Source of the DNA: Emiliania huxleyi CCMP1516
Lineage: Eukaryota; Haptophyta; Isochrysidales; Noelaerhabdaceae
Reading direction: 5' to 3'
Assembly (NCBI RefSeq): GCF_000372725.1
Contig: NW_005196163.1
Coordinates: 376,615 to 440,614 of the forward strand
Length of the DNA: 64,000 bases
The notes beneath the pieces are model-generated. The model was given only the letters and a program-made list of their open reading frames with translations. It had not been told where the DNA came from and made no database searches. The translations under genes were made by a program, and so were the position numbers. Below are positions 47,501 through 57,323 of this stretch, in pieces; positions within the stretch are counted from its first letter, which is position 1; every line of letters begins with the position of its first letter.

Positions 47501-48479
47501 CGTTTTCAGAGCGCAGCTTCGTATCCGCTCCCGCACGCAGCAGGCGGAGCACGACGGCGGGGTGGTCGAAGAGGGCGGCGGCCATCAGCGCGGTGACGCC
47601 ACCAGCGTTCTGCATGTCGGTCTCCGCGCCGTGCTGAAGCAAGAGATCGGCCAACCGCTCGTGGCCGTAGCGGGCGGCGTCCATCAGTGCGGTGCCGCCG
47701 TCGCTGTCCTGCTGGTTGACCTGCGCGCCGCGGTTCAGCAGCAGCTCGATCACCCGCTCGTGGCCGTTGGCGGCGGTGAGCATCAGCGCGGTGCCACCGA
47801 AGCTGTTCTGCAGGTTGACCTCCGCGCCGTACCGCAGCAGCAACTCGACCACCCGCTCGTGGCCTCGGCTGGCGGCGGATATCAGCGCGGTGCGGCCGTC
47901 GCTGCTCTGCTTGTTCACCTCCGCGCCGCGCTGCAGCAGCAGCTCGACCACCCGCTCGTGGCCCTCCTGGGCGGCGAGCATCAGCGCGGTGCGGCCCATG
48001 CTGTCCTGCAAGTTCACCTCCGCGCCGCGCTGCAGCAGCAACTCGACCACCCGCTTGTGGCCCTTGCCGGCGGCGAGCATCAGCGCGGTGCCGCCCTTGC
48101 TGGTCGACAAGTTGATCTCCGCGCCGTGCCGCAGCAGCAGCTCGACCACCCGCTCGTGGCCATCCTGGACGGCGATCATCAGCGCGGTGCCGCCGTTGCT
48201 GTTCTGCTTGTTGACCTCCGCGCCGTGCCGCAGCAGCAGATCGACCACCCGCTCGTGGCCCTCCGGGGCGGCGAGCATCAGCGCGGTGATGCCGCTCGTA
48301 TCGCCTACCCTGCAAGTCGCGTTGACCCGCCCGCCGCTGTCGAGCCACGCCAGCAGCGCCGCCTCGTCGCCTCGCCCAGCCGCATCGGTGACTTCGTCGG
48401 GAAGGCTGCCCAGTAAGCTGGAAGAGGCCGCGTCACTCGCTCCCGCCGCCGCCTCGCCCGAGATGCTGCCCGCCACCAT
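44502..48479 (-). CDS. Ankyrin-repeat protein kinase, two ankyrin arrays
   Basis: Single exon, 1325 residues. Two ankyrin blocks (about residues 60-350 and 430-640; units like GTALMLAAQEGHERVVELLL) are each introduced by the same 90-residue segment (LGSLPDEV/LGSLPKEA ... LLAWLDSGGRVNATC), so the N-terminal third was duplicated internally. An Ala/Glu coiled coil and a Lys-rich patch (AKKSKKGKKKKK) follow. Then comes a TKL-like kinase domain: GSGGFSRVYEA (P-loop), VVKRAK (Lys), HRDVKPDNILL (catalytic loop), and ADTGFAK where DFG is expected, then an activation segment STALYMSTGYLCPSI. The C-terminal 120 residues (EERINFWHRECGLPAELRSQ) form a helical domain of unknown type. Ankyrins presumably bind partners. 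The absence of introns in 4 kb is in sharp contrast to neighbours. Confidence 0.9.
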   Translation of the reverse strand: MVAGSISGEAAAGASDAASSSLLGSLPDEVTDAAGRGDEAALLAWLDSGGRVNATCRVGDTSGITALMLAAPEGHERVVDLLLRHGAEVNKQNSNGGTALMIAVQDGHERVVELLLRHGAEINLSTSKGGTALMLAAGKGHKRVVELLLQRGAEVNLQDSMGRTALMLAAQEGHERVVELLLQRGAEVNKQSSDGRTALISAASRGHERVVELLLRYGAEVNLQNSFGGTALMLTAANGHERVIELLLNRGAQVNQQDSDGGTALMDAARYGHERLADLLLQHGAETDMQNAGGVTALMAAALFDHPAVVLRLLRAGADTKLRSENGKTALQVAKEQGHAACVEAFRQHVTEVATAGRREAAARGAGGASSGEASMGASAAASSSSLGSLPKEAGNAAAEGDKAALLAWLDSGGRVNATCVAGDTSGITALMIAAQEGHERVVELLLQRGAEINKQNGKGGAALWNAAQQGHERVVELLLQRGAEVNLQARNGVTALMCAASRGHKRVVELLLQRGAEINKQSSIGGTALMYAAQDGHKRVVELLLQRGAEINMQDSDGNTALLLAAGQGHERVVELLLQRGAQINMQDSRGITALMLTAANNHPAIVLRLLRAGADAAARTNKDTTALQFAKEDGHAECVRALEEHAAAEAEAEAAAREAERAAAEAEATRHADALLAEEEAEKQVEGSAKKSKKGKKKKKSGGGEALVSAPGPSAIAASSPPPPPPASPPPPADAAAIAAADEALQQAVAAGLYDGLARALEACSGLASPAVLAAARRTRDKLKEARRRDSQRLRMAHGAAMGALKSLDTADSPSALRAGIAAARPHVGVLPALDEELSAAESRLEELSVAAEPAEEAAVARPVELALSDLTTATDGFAEGKLIGSGGFSRVYEASADLHLSLAAPPQLRHLPLVVKRAKSGQSGGLSRAELEVKLLKAVSHPHLLPLLGYCLSPDGVCLLSPLMCGGSLEARLRISDPDSAAQLRRLGMAEPPRPLTWRQRVRIACEATEALVYLHSKGIVHRDVKPDNILLDEKLTAVLADTGFAKDQRPDASVRCRSTALYMSTGYLCPSITKGGEYSSKTDGYAIGITLLVCLTNRSEVQLTDRCEDEFEEDWTDIDAAKLADVAAGWPADAARAVKDLAQAGDGQKSLCHNSLRKRPTLPEALLALRALLSGSQRGAGVEEAAPAPGDEAATAAARTTGYEPSPLSVQVRGMRTGGDAQTRIQDNMLLAFKTLMPRLDAVYASRSAAAPDGFEERINFWHRECGLPAELRSQLHLLRIWANAARHHDAARWRRDGPRSEGEASRLVAAVTEAIGALEG

Positions 48480-49788
48480 TCAGGGCTCCGGCTCTCTGTG
48501 GGTGCGGGGGGCGAATTAGCTCTACTCTACCCCGTCACCGCGATCAAAACTCCTCAAGACCTCGACTCGTCTCTCTCGATATATCCTTTGGCCGCGTTGG
48601 GTAGCGAGGGTCCGATAGATGAGCGAGCATGGTTGACCTCGGGACGACTCCGCCGGTCGTGGCACGTGGGGCAGCAGTCACCGGCGAGAGAGGCGCAGTG
48701 TGCGTACGCGCTACAGGCCGCTGACATCTGGTAGGCCTTCCACCCACTGTGTCGTCCCTGTGTCTGCTGGTTCGGGCGCCTGCTTGGCCGCTGCTGCCGG
48801 CGTCTTTCCTCAAGACCTCGAGACGGGGTAGTGTCCGATACACGTCTCTCGTGTTTGTCGAGCCCCATTTTTCTTCTCCGTGTTTGTCGAGAGCCAAAAA
48901 AAGAAAATTCTCGATTCGAGCAAAGATCGGGACCAACGTTGTCGTGGTCGGTCAATGCTCCTCAAGGCCAGTGCAGTCGACTCTGGCACGCCGTCAGGCA
49001 AGCGCAAGACGTTAGGGTGCCCACAGGACCCAAAAGAAAATAGCTTTCCGGCTCAAAAAGGGACGCACGAGGCAAATCTGATGTTGGCTTGTTCCAATAG
49101 GAGCGAGGCCTCTTCCGTTGGGGGACCGAGTGACTAGGAAACGAGGGTTTCCCATTGTGACCCGCTCCATCCAGCGCGAGCGTGACACTGCACTTGGCGA
49201 CGAGCGCCCGCGGCACAGACCTTGTGCAGGCCGACCCTCATTGGGCACGCCGGTCGCGGCTGGACCGAAAAGAACGATGGCGCTCGGTGTGGAGCAAGCA
49301 AGACCCCCCCCCCCCCCATCGGCGCGCGCCCGAGGTTTGAAAGGCCGCCAGGAGCACCAAGAGGACTCCTCATGGCTGTGCCCAAGTGGGCTTCGACCGG
49401 CCTCGGCTGGGGGGGCGGGTTGTCCCTGTCACTTCCTCCTCTGTCGCGTCGTTCTCTTCTGCCTCGTCCTGCGACGCCGCCGCCTGCCGGTCCCTTGTTC
49501 TCGCGGCTTCTTTCGCCTTTCGGCGCAACTCCGTCCTCCTCTTGGAGCACTTGGAGTGCAGTCAGTAACCGCACACCCAGGGCCGCGGAGCTGAGAAGCG
49601 CACCCAGCGGGCCGGATGATTGGCATCGGGTTGCGGGCAAGAGAGCCCTAGCCCCGGGGGTGCGCGTTCGCAGGGCAAGGGCCTTAAAGTAAACACGGGT
49701 CCCCGAGGGTTAGCTCTGCGCTCCGGGTTTCCCCTAGCAGCATGTAAAGGCCAAGCTAGAAGAATTCTTTCGCCCTGGGTGGTGCCCG
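48480..49788. other. Divergent intergenic stretch with family D repeat
   Basis: Between the ankyrin-kinase start and the SBPase-like start. It includes TTTGGCCGCGTTGGGTAGCG (48589-48608, shared with 15385) and the family D copy 49530-49640. No gene recognised. Confidence 0.45.
49530..49640 (+). repeat. Family D dispersed repeat, copy 2
   Basis: It contains CACTTGGAGTGCAGT, AGCGCACCCAGCG and GCCGGATGATTGGCATCGGG, matching 31329-31437 reversed. Confidence 0.75.
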
Positions 49789-51599
49789 ATGATGCTTTTC
49801 GCCATCGCCTCCAGCCTCTGCGCCGCTGCCTCTGCGTCGCTGCTCCCTTCGAGCGGGCCGCGTCTGCGTAGCTTATCACCTCGGGTTCGCGCCGCGCCGA
49901 TCATGCAGGTTGCCGGTGCGGAGCTCACGCTCGAGCGCTGGCTGAGCGACTGCGGAGCGTCCGAGTCGCTCAGCGAGGTGGTGCTCGCTCTCGGCGGCGC
50001 GTGTATGGACGTGGCGGAGCGCGTGCGCACCGCGTCGTGCGACTCGTACTCGTGCTTCAACGAGCACCACAGCGACGAGCGGATGAGCGGCGTCGCCATC
50101 GACCTCGTCGCCGAGCAGCTGATGGTCGACGCGCTGCGGGGCACGGGCTGCGTCGCCGCCGTCTCGACGCCGCTCGACCCGCTCGGCTGCCTCGACCCGG
50201 CCGGGCAGTACTCGGAGGACGTCGACCTCGTGCAGCAGCGGCAGCGTCGCGAGCGCCTCTCGGGAAGCGTGCCTGCCGCCGTCCCCGCAGACCTCGGCAC
50301 ACCACGGCACCACCTCGCCGCGTTGGCCGGAGCGGTGTGTCGTGACCGGCGGGAGAGCGGCCCTAGGCGTGCTGTCGGCGAGCGTCGACCCCCTCCACGG
50401 CGCATCTCCTCCGCCGCCCGGAGCGCCCACGGCCCGCGCCGCCGCCTCACCTCCCGCCGCCGCCCCGCCGCGCGGTCACTCGCCCGCAGGCTCGTCAATC
50501 ATCGACACAAACTTCGCGGTGGGGTCGCTCTTCGGGGTGTGGCGCGCGCCGTCGCTGCTCAACGTGACCGGCGAGTCGCTGCTCGCCGCGGGCGCCTTCC
50601 CTCCCTCACCCTACACCCACGGGACCGAACCCACACCGGGTTCGGCCACCCTGGAGGGTATGGGACTAGGCGCGTGCATCTACGGCCCGCGGACCACACT
50701 CGCCGTCGCTCTCGCCGGCTCGGGCGGCGTCGCGGAGTTTCTGCTCGTCCCCGGCGAGACTGCCCGAGATTGCCCGAGATTGCCCGAGGTTGCCCGAGGT
50801 TGCCCGAGGTTGCCCGAGGTTCACTCGTCCCTTCTGTGAACAGGCGATCGGGCGGGCGGCGGCGGCGCGCGCTGGCTGCTCGCAAACCGGTACGTGTCCC
50901 TAGGAGCTGAGGGCGTCTTCTTGTCTCCCAACCAGCACTCGAGAAGAACCTCCCCATATCTCCCCATATCTCCCCCACATCTCCCCCATATCTAGCACTC
51001 GAGAGGACACACCTCCCCATATCTCCCCATATCTCCCCCATATCTAGCACTCGAGAGGACACGTACTCAGCTGTACTCACCCGCCTTCCGCTGCACTCCC
51101 TGTCGTCCTCTCCGTTGTCCTCACGCGGTGCTCTGAATGCCTCGCACGACACCGGACTCCCGCCCCGAGGCTGGCGTTGTCAGCGCGTAGGTACACGTCC
51201 CTCGGCGAGGGGGCGCTCTTCCCTAGACGCGGAATATGTACTCTTGTCTCCCAACCAGCACTGGAGAGCCACGCACTCCACTGCCTTCCTCCCCGTCGTC
51301 TTCACGCGGTGCTCTGAAGACACTGCGCAAGGCCGCAGTCCCGCCCTGAGGCGTGGCGTATTCAGCAAGGATAGGCCCTGTTCGCCCCCGGCAACCGGTG
51401 GGAGGGCGGGCGTATGATTGTTATCGTTCTCCTCCTCATTCTTATTCTCAGGCACTCTTCGCCCCCGGCAACTTGCGCGCCGTCACCGAACACCCCGGCT
51501 ACGCCTCCCTGATCGCGTACTGGCACGAGAACCGGTACCAGCTGCGCTACACGGGCGGCATGGTCTCGGACGTGATGCAGCTCATTGTCAAGGGGAAAG
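49789..51599 (+). CDS. Sedoheptulose-1,7-bisphosphatase-like protein, plastid type, 3' end lost at gap
   Basis: Signal plus transit-like leader (MMLFAIASSLCAAASASLLP). Then LERWLSDCGASESLSEVVLA and, in successive exons, VDPLHG/SSIIDTNFAVGSLFG (50399 to 50490), VTGESLLAAG/ACIYGPRTTLAVAL (50591 to 50670), EFLLVPG/DRAGG (50753 to 50844), ANR/YTSLGEG (50889 to 51191), and ALFAPGNLRAV...ENRYQLRYTGGMVSDVMQLIVK (51452-51599). The IIDTNFxVGxLFG and APGNLRA motifs are SBPase rather than FBPase. In the family SBPase dephosphorylates sedoheptulose bisphosphate in the Calvin cycle. Two metal-site motifs look altered: DPLDG reads DPLHG, and no SEE motif is seen where STP occurs. Most introns are GC-AG. 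The first exon's end is not fixed and the last part of the protein would lie beyond 51600, where a gap and poor sequence follow. Confidence 0.8.
50890..51190 (+). mobile_element. Family A introner in the SBPase-like gene, first copy
   Basis: It begins GTACGTGTCCCTAGGAGCTG and ends GCGTAG before GTACACGTCCCT; the target duplication is GTACRYGTCCCT. It contains TCTCCCAACCAGCACTCGAG, CTCCCCATAT units, CACGCGGTGCTCTGAATGCC and CCGCCCCGAGGCTGGCG. Confidence 0.85.
51213..51374 (+). mobile_element. Family A introner in the SBPase-like gene, second copy
   Basis: It starts GCGCTCTTCCCTAGACGCGG only 22 nt after the first copy ends, and ends AAGGATAG before GCCCTGTTCGCC. It has TCTCCCAACCAGCACTGGAG, CACGCGGTGCTCTGAAGACA and CCGCCCTGAGGCGTGGCG but no minisatellite, so it is a compact family A core of 162 bp. 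Confidence 0.82.
51375..51451 (+). other. Duplicated exon start and 54-nt intron
   Basis: GCCCTGTTCGCCCCCGGCAA (51375) repeats the start of the true exon GCACTCTTCGCCCCCGGCAA (51452). Between them is a 54-nt GT-AG intron-like segment (51398-51451). Using the second acceptor avoids a doubled ALFAPGN peptide. Confidence 0.6.
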
Positions 51600-52500
51600 G
51601 CGCCCCCCCCCCCGCCCTGGCGGCGGTCACCTGTTTCTCGGCGGCCTCTCTCGCATGAGACGAGTTCTTACCTACCCACGCAAAGGTAGCAGCCACCCCT
51701 CGCAAGACTAGGGGGGGGCCCCTCACACCAGTGCCCAGTGGGCCCAGGGATGGCGGTGGGCAGCCACTCCCGAGCAAAATAAAGGTGCGCACGAAGCAGG
51801 GGCCACAGACATCCCCCACACCCCAAAATCCCCCTTTTTCTTTTACACTCCACGACTGCCTCGGTCGGTGCCCCCCTCTACTTCGGGATCAAAAATTGCC
51901 NNNNNNNNNNNNNNNNNNNNNNNNNNNNNNNNNNNNNNNNNNNNNNNNNNNNNNNNNNNNNNNNNNNNNNNNNNNNNNNNNNNNNNNNNNNNNNNNNNNN
52001 CCCCCCCCAACCCCCCCCCCCTTTGGTGGGGTTCCCGGGGGCCCGGAGGGCCTTTATGCCAGGCTTATCCCCCCGGGGAAAAAGACCAAGGGGTTTTTTA
52101 AAACCCCGCGGGGGGGGGAAGGGTTTCCCCCCCCCCCCCCCACCGGCCCGGTGCCCGGACACGTCCAGGACATGTTTTGGACATGGGTTAAACATGTCGC
52201 ATAGGCCGCCCCCCGCCCGGGGGGTTGTTACCCGAGGCGACAGGTCGGTAAATGGGAAGGGGACGGGCACCCAGGGGGCTCGGACTGGACGCTAGCTCCC
52301 GGTATGGGGGGGGGGGGCCCCGAAACAGGAAATCCTAAAGGAAAGGACGGCCCCCTGGAGGAGCACACAAACCCCCCCTCCCCCAAGACACTCCGCCAGG
52401 GGGCATTGCCCCCCCCCCCCCGAGGGAGGGTAGGGCATTGCGCTACTGGGGGCCGGGCCCCCCCCCGTTTGCCCCCCCCCCCCCCCCAAGCACCCGAGGC
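51600..52500. other. Gap-flanking poor-quality sequence
   Basis: It holds 100 N at 51901-52000 and many C or G homopolymers of 8-17 bases on both sides (52001-52480). No gene is readable; the sequence is probably unreliable. Confidence 0.7.
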
Positions 52501-53745
<1,245 letters not shown>

Positions 53746-54043
53746 TCAGCTGGACGGAGCGGTGCGGCCAGGGTACAGGTACTTCATGCGGTACGCGTAT
53801 GTGCTCGCCTCGATCTCCTTTCGCCGCCCGCCGTCGCCGAGCAGCAAGGGCAGCAGGATGCCTACGGCGGGCGCAGAGGCGTGGTGCGATGCGGTCGGGG
53901 CGCTGCCGCGCCCGGGCCTCGTTCGCGCGGCGGTGCGGCGCACCGACACCGCCGAGGATGCAAGAGAGCACGATGACGGGCTCTTGCTCCGCCTCCTTGC
54001 GCACGACGCGCAGGAAGACGGTCGAGAGAAAGTTGGGGTTCAT
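53746..54043 (-). CDS. Small mitochondrial complex I subunit, NDUFA3/B9-like
   Basis: Two exons, 54043-53944 and 53861-53746, joined by an 82-nt GT-AG intron, encode 71 residues. MNPNFLSTVFLRVVRKEAEQ is followed by EPVIVLSCILGGVGILLPLL, a single transmembrane segment beginning with the EPV motif seen in NDUFA3 (B9), then a charged region ending YAYRMKYLYPGRTAPSS. NDUFA3 is a one-span accessory subunit of NADH:ubiquinone oxidoreductase in the inner membrane. The short length makes the family call tentative, but the splice phase and hydrophobic pattern support a real gene. It is the second respiratory-chain subunit in the window. Confidence 0.6.
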
Positions 54044-54700
54044 GCCCGCGCGCGGCGCCCGCGAGTCCCGCCTGCGCAGAGGGGGGCGCGCAGGAGCGCC
54101 GCGGTCAGTGCTCGCCCGGACGGCAACGGTGGGGGTGGGGGATGGCGGCGGCGGCGTGGCGTGGAGAGCTTGTGTGAGACCAGAAGCGGGGGAGAGGTCG
54201 GGGCCGCGGGCGCGGCCGGCGTGCGGGTGTGTGGGGGGGGGGGGGCGACTGGGGCGGGCGGGCGGCGGGGCTGGCGGGCGGCTAGGGGCCCGTGTTTGGT
54301 TGCGTGCGGCATGATGCGCGCTGGGGGCGAGGGCGGGAGCGGGAGCAGGGAGCGGGGCGCGGCGGTGGCGACGGCGGCGGCCGACCGGGGAGTCTACATC
54401 TCGGGTGGCGGGGCGGCGGTGGCGCGTGGGGGTGAGGGGTGCGCAGCGGGAGGATCGGGCCTCACCAAGCGCAGCGACAGCAAAGCACGCGAAAGAAGAA
54501 TTCTGCGGGGAAGAGAGACTGCGAAGAGAGATAGAAAGAGGCAGACTCCCTAGGGTGGGCGACGGCTAGCGCATCACACACCTCTCCTTAAAATCCCTGT
54601 GTGGTGGCGGCGTGCCGTCCTCCCCATCCCTCCCTTGCGTTGTCTGTTTTCTTTCTTTCTTTAGGGTGTGTGTGTAAGAGAGAGAGATTTTTAGCAATGT

Positions 54701-54766
<66 letters not shown>

Positions 54767-55326
54767 GGCGGCAGGGGCGGCGCAGCAGATATCGCGTGTT
54801 TGGAAGCAATCTGATTCTGAAGTGATGGCTTTTCCGACCGCTTGGGGCGGTGTTTTTCTCGCGTTATCAAAGACCCTCAAAACAATCCGCCGGGTGTGGG
54901 GCCGCCTGGGGGGGGCGGCCCTCGGCCGCTCTGTGTATCTCGAGACCTCGAGAGAAGACCGCCCGCAGGCCCAAGTCTTCTCGAGACCCCGAGGGCCCAA
55001 GTCAAGAATTGGCCTTTTTTTAATGAACTCGGGGGCACGGGACGCGGCACAAACGGGGCACAAACGCCAGGCTACAAACACGGGGAGGCACGTACTCGAG
55101 TAGTGACGCAAGGGAGTCTAGGTAGGCGACGGTGGCGTCCTCCGACGCCGCAGCGCCTTTTGGCGGGCAAGGGGGGGACCCCAGGAAAGGGGGAGGGTGA
55201 AATAAATAAAGCGGTGGGAAAGAACGTCCCTTTTCTTATTTCAACGAAAGGCGCAAGCTCATAAAATAAAACTAATGGCGGGCACGTCGCAAGGAAGGAC
55301 GTTGGGGGACGCGCGCGGCTAACGAG
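54044..55326. other. Intergenic stretch with GT tract and family C repeat
   Basis: GC-rich low-complexity sequence to 54550, a GT tract at 54703-54765, and a family C copy at 55025-55165. Frames here are compositional. Confidence 0.5.
55025..55165 (+). repeat. Family C dispersed repeat, copy 2
   Basis: It shares GGGACGCGGCACAAACGGGG, GCTACAAACACGGGGAGGCA, GTGACGCAAGGGAGTCTAGG and TCCGACGCCGC with 30935-31135. Confidence 0.8.
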
Positions 55327-55794
55327 ATGCTCGTTGATCTCAACGACGATACGTTGATGCTCGTGAACCTCCCTGACGATATGTTGAGAGCGATCGCGAA
55401 GCAGCTGGCCGAGTCTGACCTCGCGTCCGCGGTCGCCCTCAAACGATGCAGCAGCCGCTTCAAGGACCTCGCCACCCCGCTGGTGGCAAACGCCATGGAA
55501 AGGACGGAGGAGAAGTGGCGGGATGCGGCAGCCGAAATCGGCGGCCGAGGCGCTGCAACGATCACAGGCGGGCTCGAGCGCAGCGAGGTGCTCACCGACC
55601 TCAACCTCGGCAACAACCAGATCCGCAGCGAGGGCGCCGCTGCGATCGCCGAGGCGCTGCGCAGCAACGCGGTATTGACCGAGTTGTGTCTCGGCGGGAA
55701 CGAGATCGGCGACGAGGGCGCCGCTGCGCTGGCCTCCGCTCTGCGCGTCAACGACCGCGGCTCGTGTGCGTCTACCCGTCTTTGTCCGGAGTGA
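55327..55794 (+). CDS. F-box-like / leucine-rich-repeat protein, short
   Basis: Single frame of 155 residues. The N-terminus has an F-box-like segment (LVNLPDDMLRAIAKQLAESD, then LASAVALKRCSSRFKDLA). Two NLR/RNH-type leucine-rich repeats follow (LTDLNLGNNQIRSEGAAAIA and LTELCLGGNEIGDEGAAALA). The frame then leaves the repeat pattern (NDRGSCASTRLCPE) and stops. Proteins of this type usually have many more repeats, so it is probably 3'-truncated or continues through an unseen intron. It may be a fragment of a large algal LRR family. Confidence 0.6.
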   Translation: MLVDLNDDTLMLVNLPDDMLRAIAKQLAESDLASAVALKRCSSRFKDLATPLVANAMERTEEKWRDAAAEIGGRGAATITGGLERSEVLTDLNLGNNQIRSEGAAAIAEALRSNAVLTELCLGGNEIGDEGAAALASALRVNDRGSCASTRLCPE

Positions 55795-56220
55795 ATACTC
55801 CAACGCGCTCGTCGGTGGCGGCTTCCCCCAACCTGCGCCGCGCTCGGCGAACCTCGACAGCGCTTTCGGTGGCATGCAGCTCTTTGCAGCAGAAGCCTGG
55901 AGAGCAGCTCCTCTGCTGCTCACACACTCTGCACAGTTGACACAGCCTACTGTGCGGCTGCCACAGCTGTGACAGCGATGGGCTCGCCCTCACTGGCCCT
56001 CAGTCACTTGTGCTGCGGCTTGTGTGAGCGACACTGCTCGGCGACTGCCGGCACACTGTGAGACCATGGGTGTGAGGTCAATTGGGCCAGGTACCAATTT
56101 TGTCGATTTTTTTTCAAAATCTGCAGGCGCGGAGCGCCTGCGAAAATTTTGAAGAAATTTGCAGTCGGGCCTGATTTTCATCAAGATCTTTCAAATTTGC
56201 GGTGTGGAGTTGGGGGGTGG

Positions 56221-56300
56221 GTTAGGTTAGGGTTATTAGGGTTAGAGGGTTAGGGTTAGGGTTAGGGTTAGGGTTAGGGTCAGGGTTAGGGTTAGAGTCT
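56221..56300 (+). repeat. Interstitial telomere-like tract
   Basis: Plus strand GGTTAG-type hexamers (TTAGGG) with one TCAGGG and two irregular units, ending near 56300. Confidence 0.9.
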
Positions 56301-56389
56301 GGTTGTGTCTGTATATGCCAGCGTTGCAGGGTTCTGCGCTGGGATCTGGCCCCAGCGCCGACGAGTAAGACTCAGCACCGCACGCTGAC

Positions 56390-56870
56390 CCCACCAAATG
56401 CCGCCTCAGGGCGCCAGGCCGCCAGCCACTTCTTACACGCGGCCGGCGCCCTCTCGCGGCAAAAGGGTCGAGCGAGCGGGCAGAGTCGCGATGTCTGCGC
56501 ACCCGCGTGCCGATGGGCGGCACACGCAACCGAGAGAGGCCCTGTCGCGCCGCCAGTAGCGTTCTCCGCACTCCCCACGCCACCAATTGCCGCCTCAGGG
56601 CGCCAGCCACCTCTTACACGCGGCCGGCGCCCTCTCGCGGCAAAAGGGTCGAGCGAGCGGGCAGAGTCGCGCGATGTCTGCGCACCCGCGTGCCGATGGG
56701 CGGCACACGCAACCGAGAGAGGCCCTGTCACGCCGCCAGTAGCGTTCCGCACTCCCCACGCCACCAATTGCCGCCTCAGGGCGCCAGCCACCTCCTTACA
56801 CGCGGCCGGCGCCCTCTCGCGGCAAAAGGGTCGAGCGAGCGGGCAGAGTCGCGCGATGTCCCTGCGCACT
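56390..56870 (+). repeat. 181-189-bp tandem repeat, about 2.7 units
   Basis: GCCGCCTCAGGGCGCCAG recurs near 56399, 56588 and 56769; each unit holds ACACGCGGCCGGCGCCCTCT, GGGTCGAGCGAGCGGGCAGA and GCCGATGGGCGGCACACGCA. Copies are nearly identical. Confidence 0.9.
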
Positions 56871-57323
56871 ACCTGGGTGTTCGCCGCCTATATGCTCTAT
56901 CCTGTGCCAAGACGGACACATTTTGACAATCAAAATCTACCTCAAAATTTGCGGCCGCCCCTCGAAATTTGCTGATCAAAATTTGCGGTGGCCCGGATCG
57001 AAACCTGTACTTTGGCCAAGAGGTCAAACCACGCGCTACCACAGCGCTTCTGGTCACATCGGCCCCGAGGTCAGATCCATCTACTCTGTTGATGACAAGA
57101 CTTGTCTACCGGCTGGAGCCGAGCAGGAGGGCCCGGCGCACAACCCCCTGGTCAACTCACCACGTACCTCCCCCACACCCCCCGTAGCCTAAAGTAACCG
57201 CACCCCGCACAGCCGAGCGCACATGCACCCCGGCTTTGGAGTGTCTGAGCTTCCGCCCCACGACTTAGATTTCTCAAAGTATGTCGACAGTTCCGACCTT
57301 TGTGGGGTGACTGTCGGACACCG

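Larger units (their letters stand above)
55795..57323. other. Repeat-rich intergenic stretch
   Basis: It contains the telomere-like tract 56221-56300, a 181-189-bp tandem repeat (56390-56870), and two similar segments near 56100-56165 and 56935-56995 in which AAATTTTGA-type motifs recur. 57112-57170 resembles 43388-43440. Confidence 0.5.

Noticed and set aside
47433..48416. Long plus-strand frames antisense to the ankyrin-kinase and RAP genes
   Set aside because: They mirror highly repetitive GC-rich coding repeats on the other strand; the translations (QQQLDHPLVA, QPAAHRRLRHRRVQ repeats) are reverse images of ankyrin and RAP repeats.
52001..52480. Frames flanking the second assembly gap
   Set aside because: Dominated by long C and G homopolymers next to the gap; the sequence is unlikely to be reliable.
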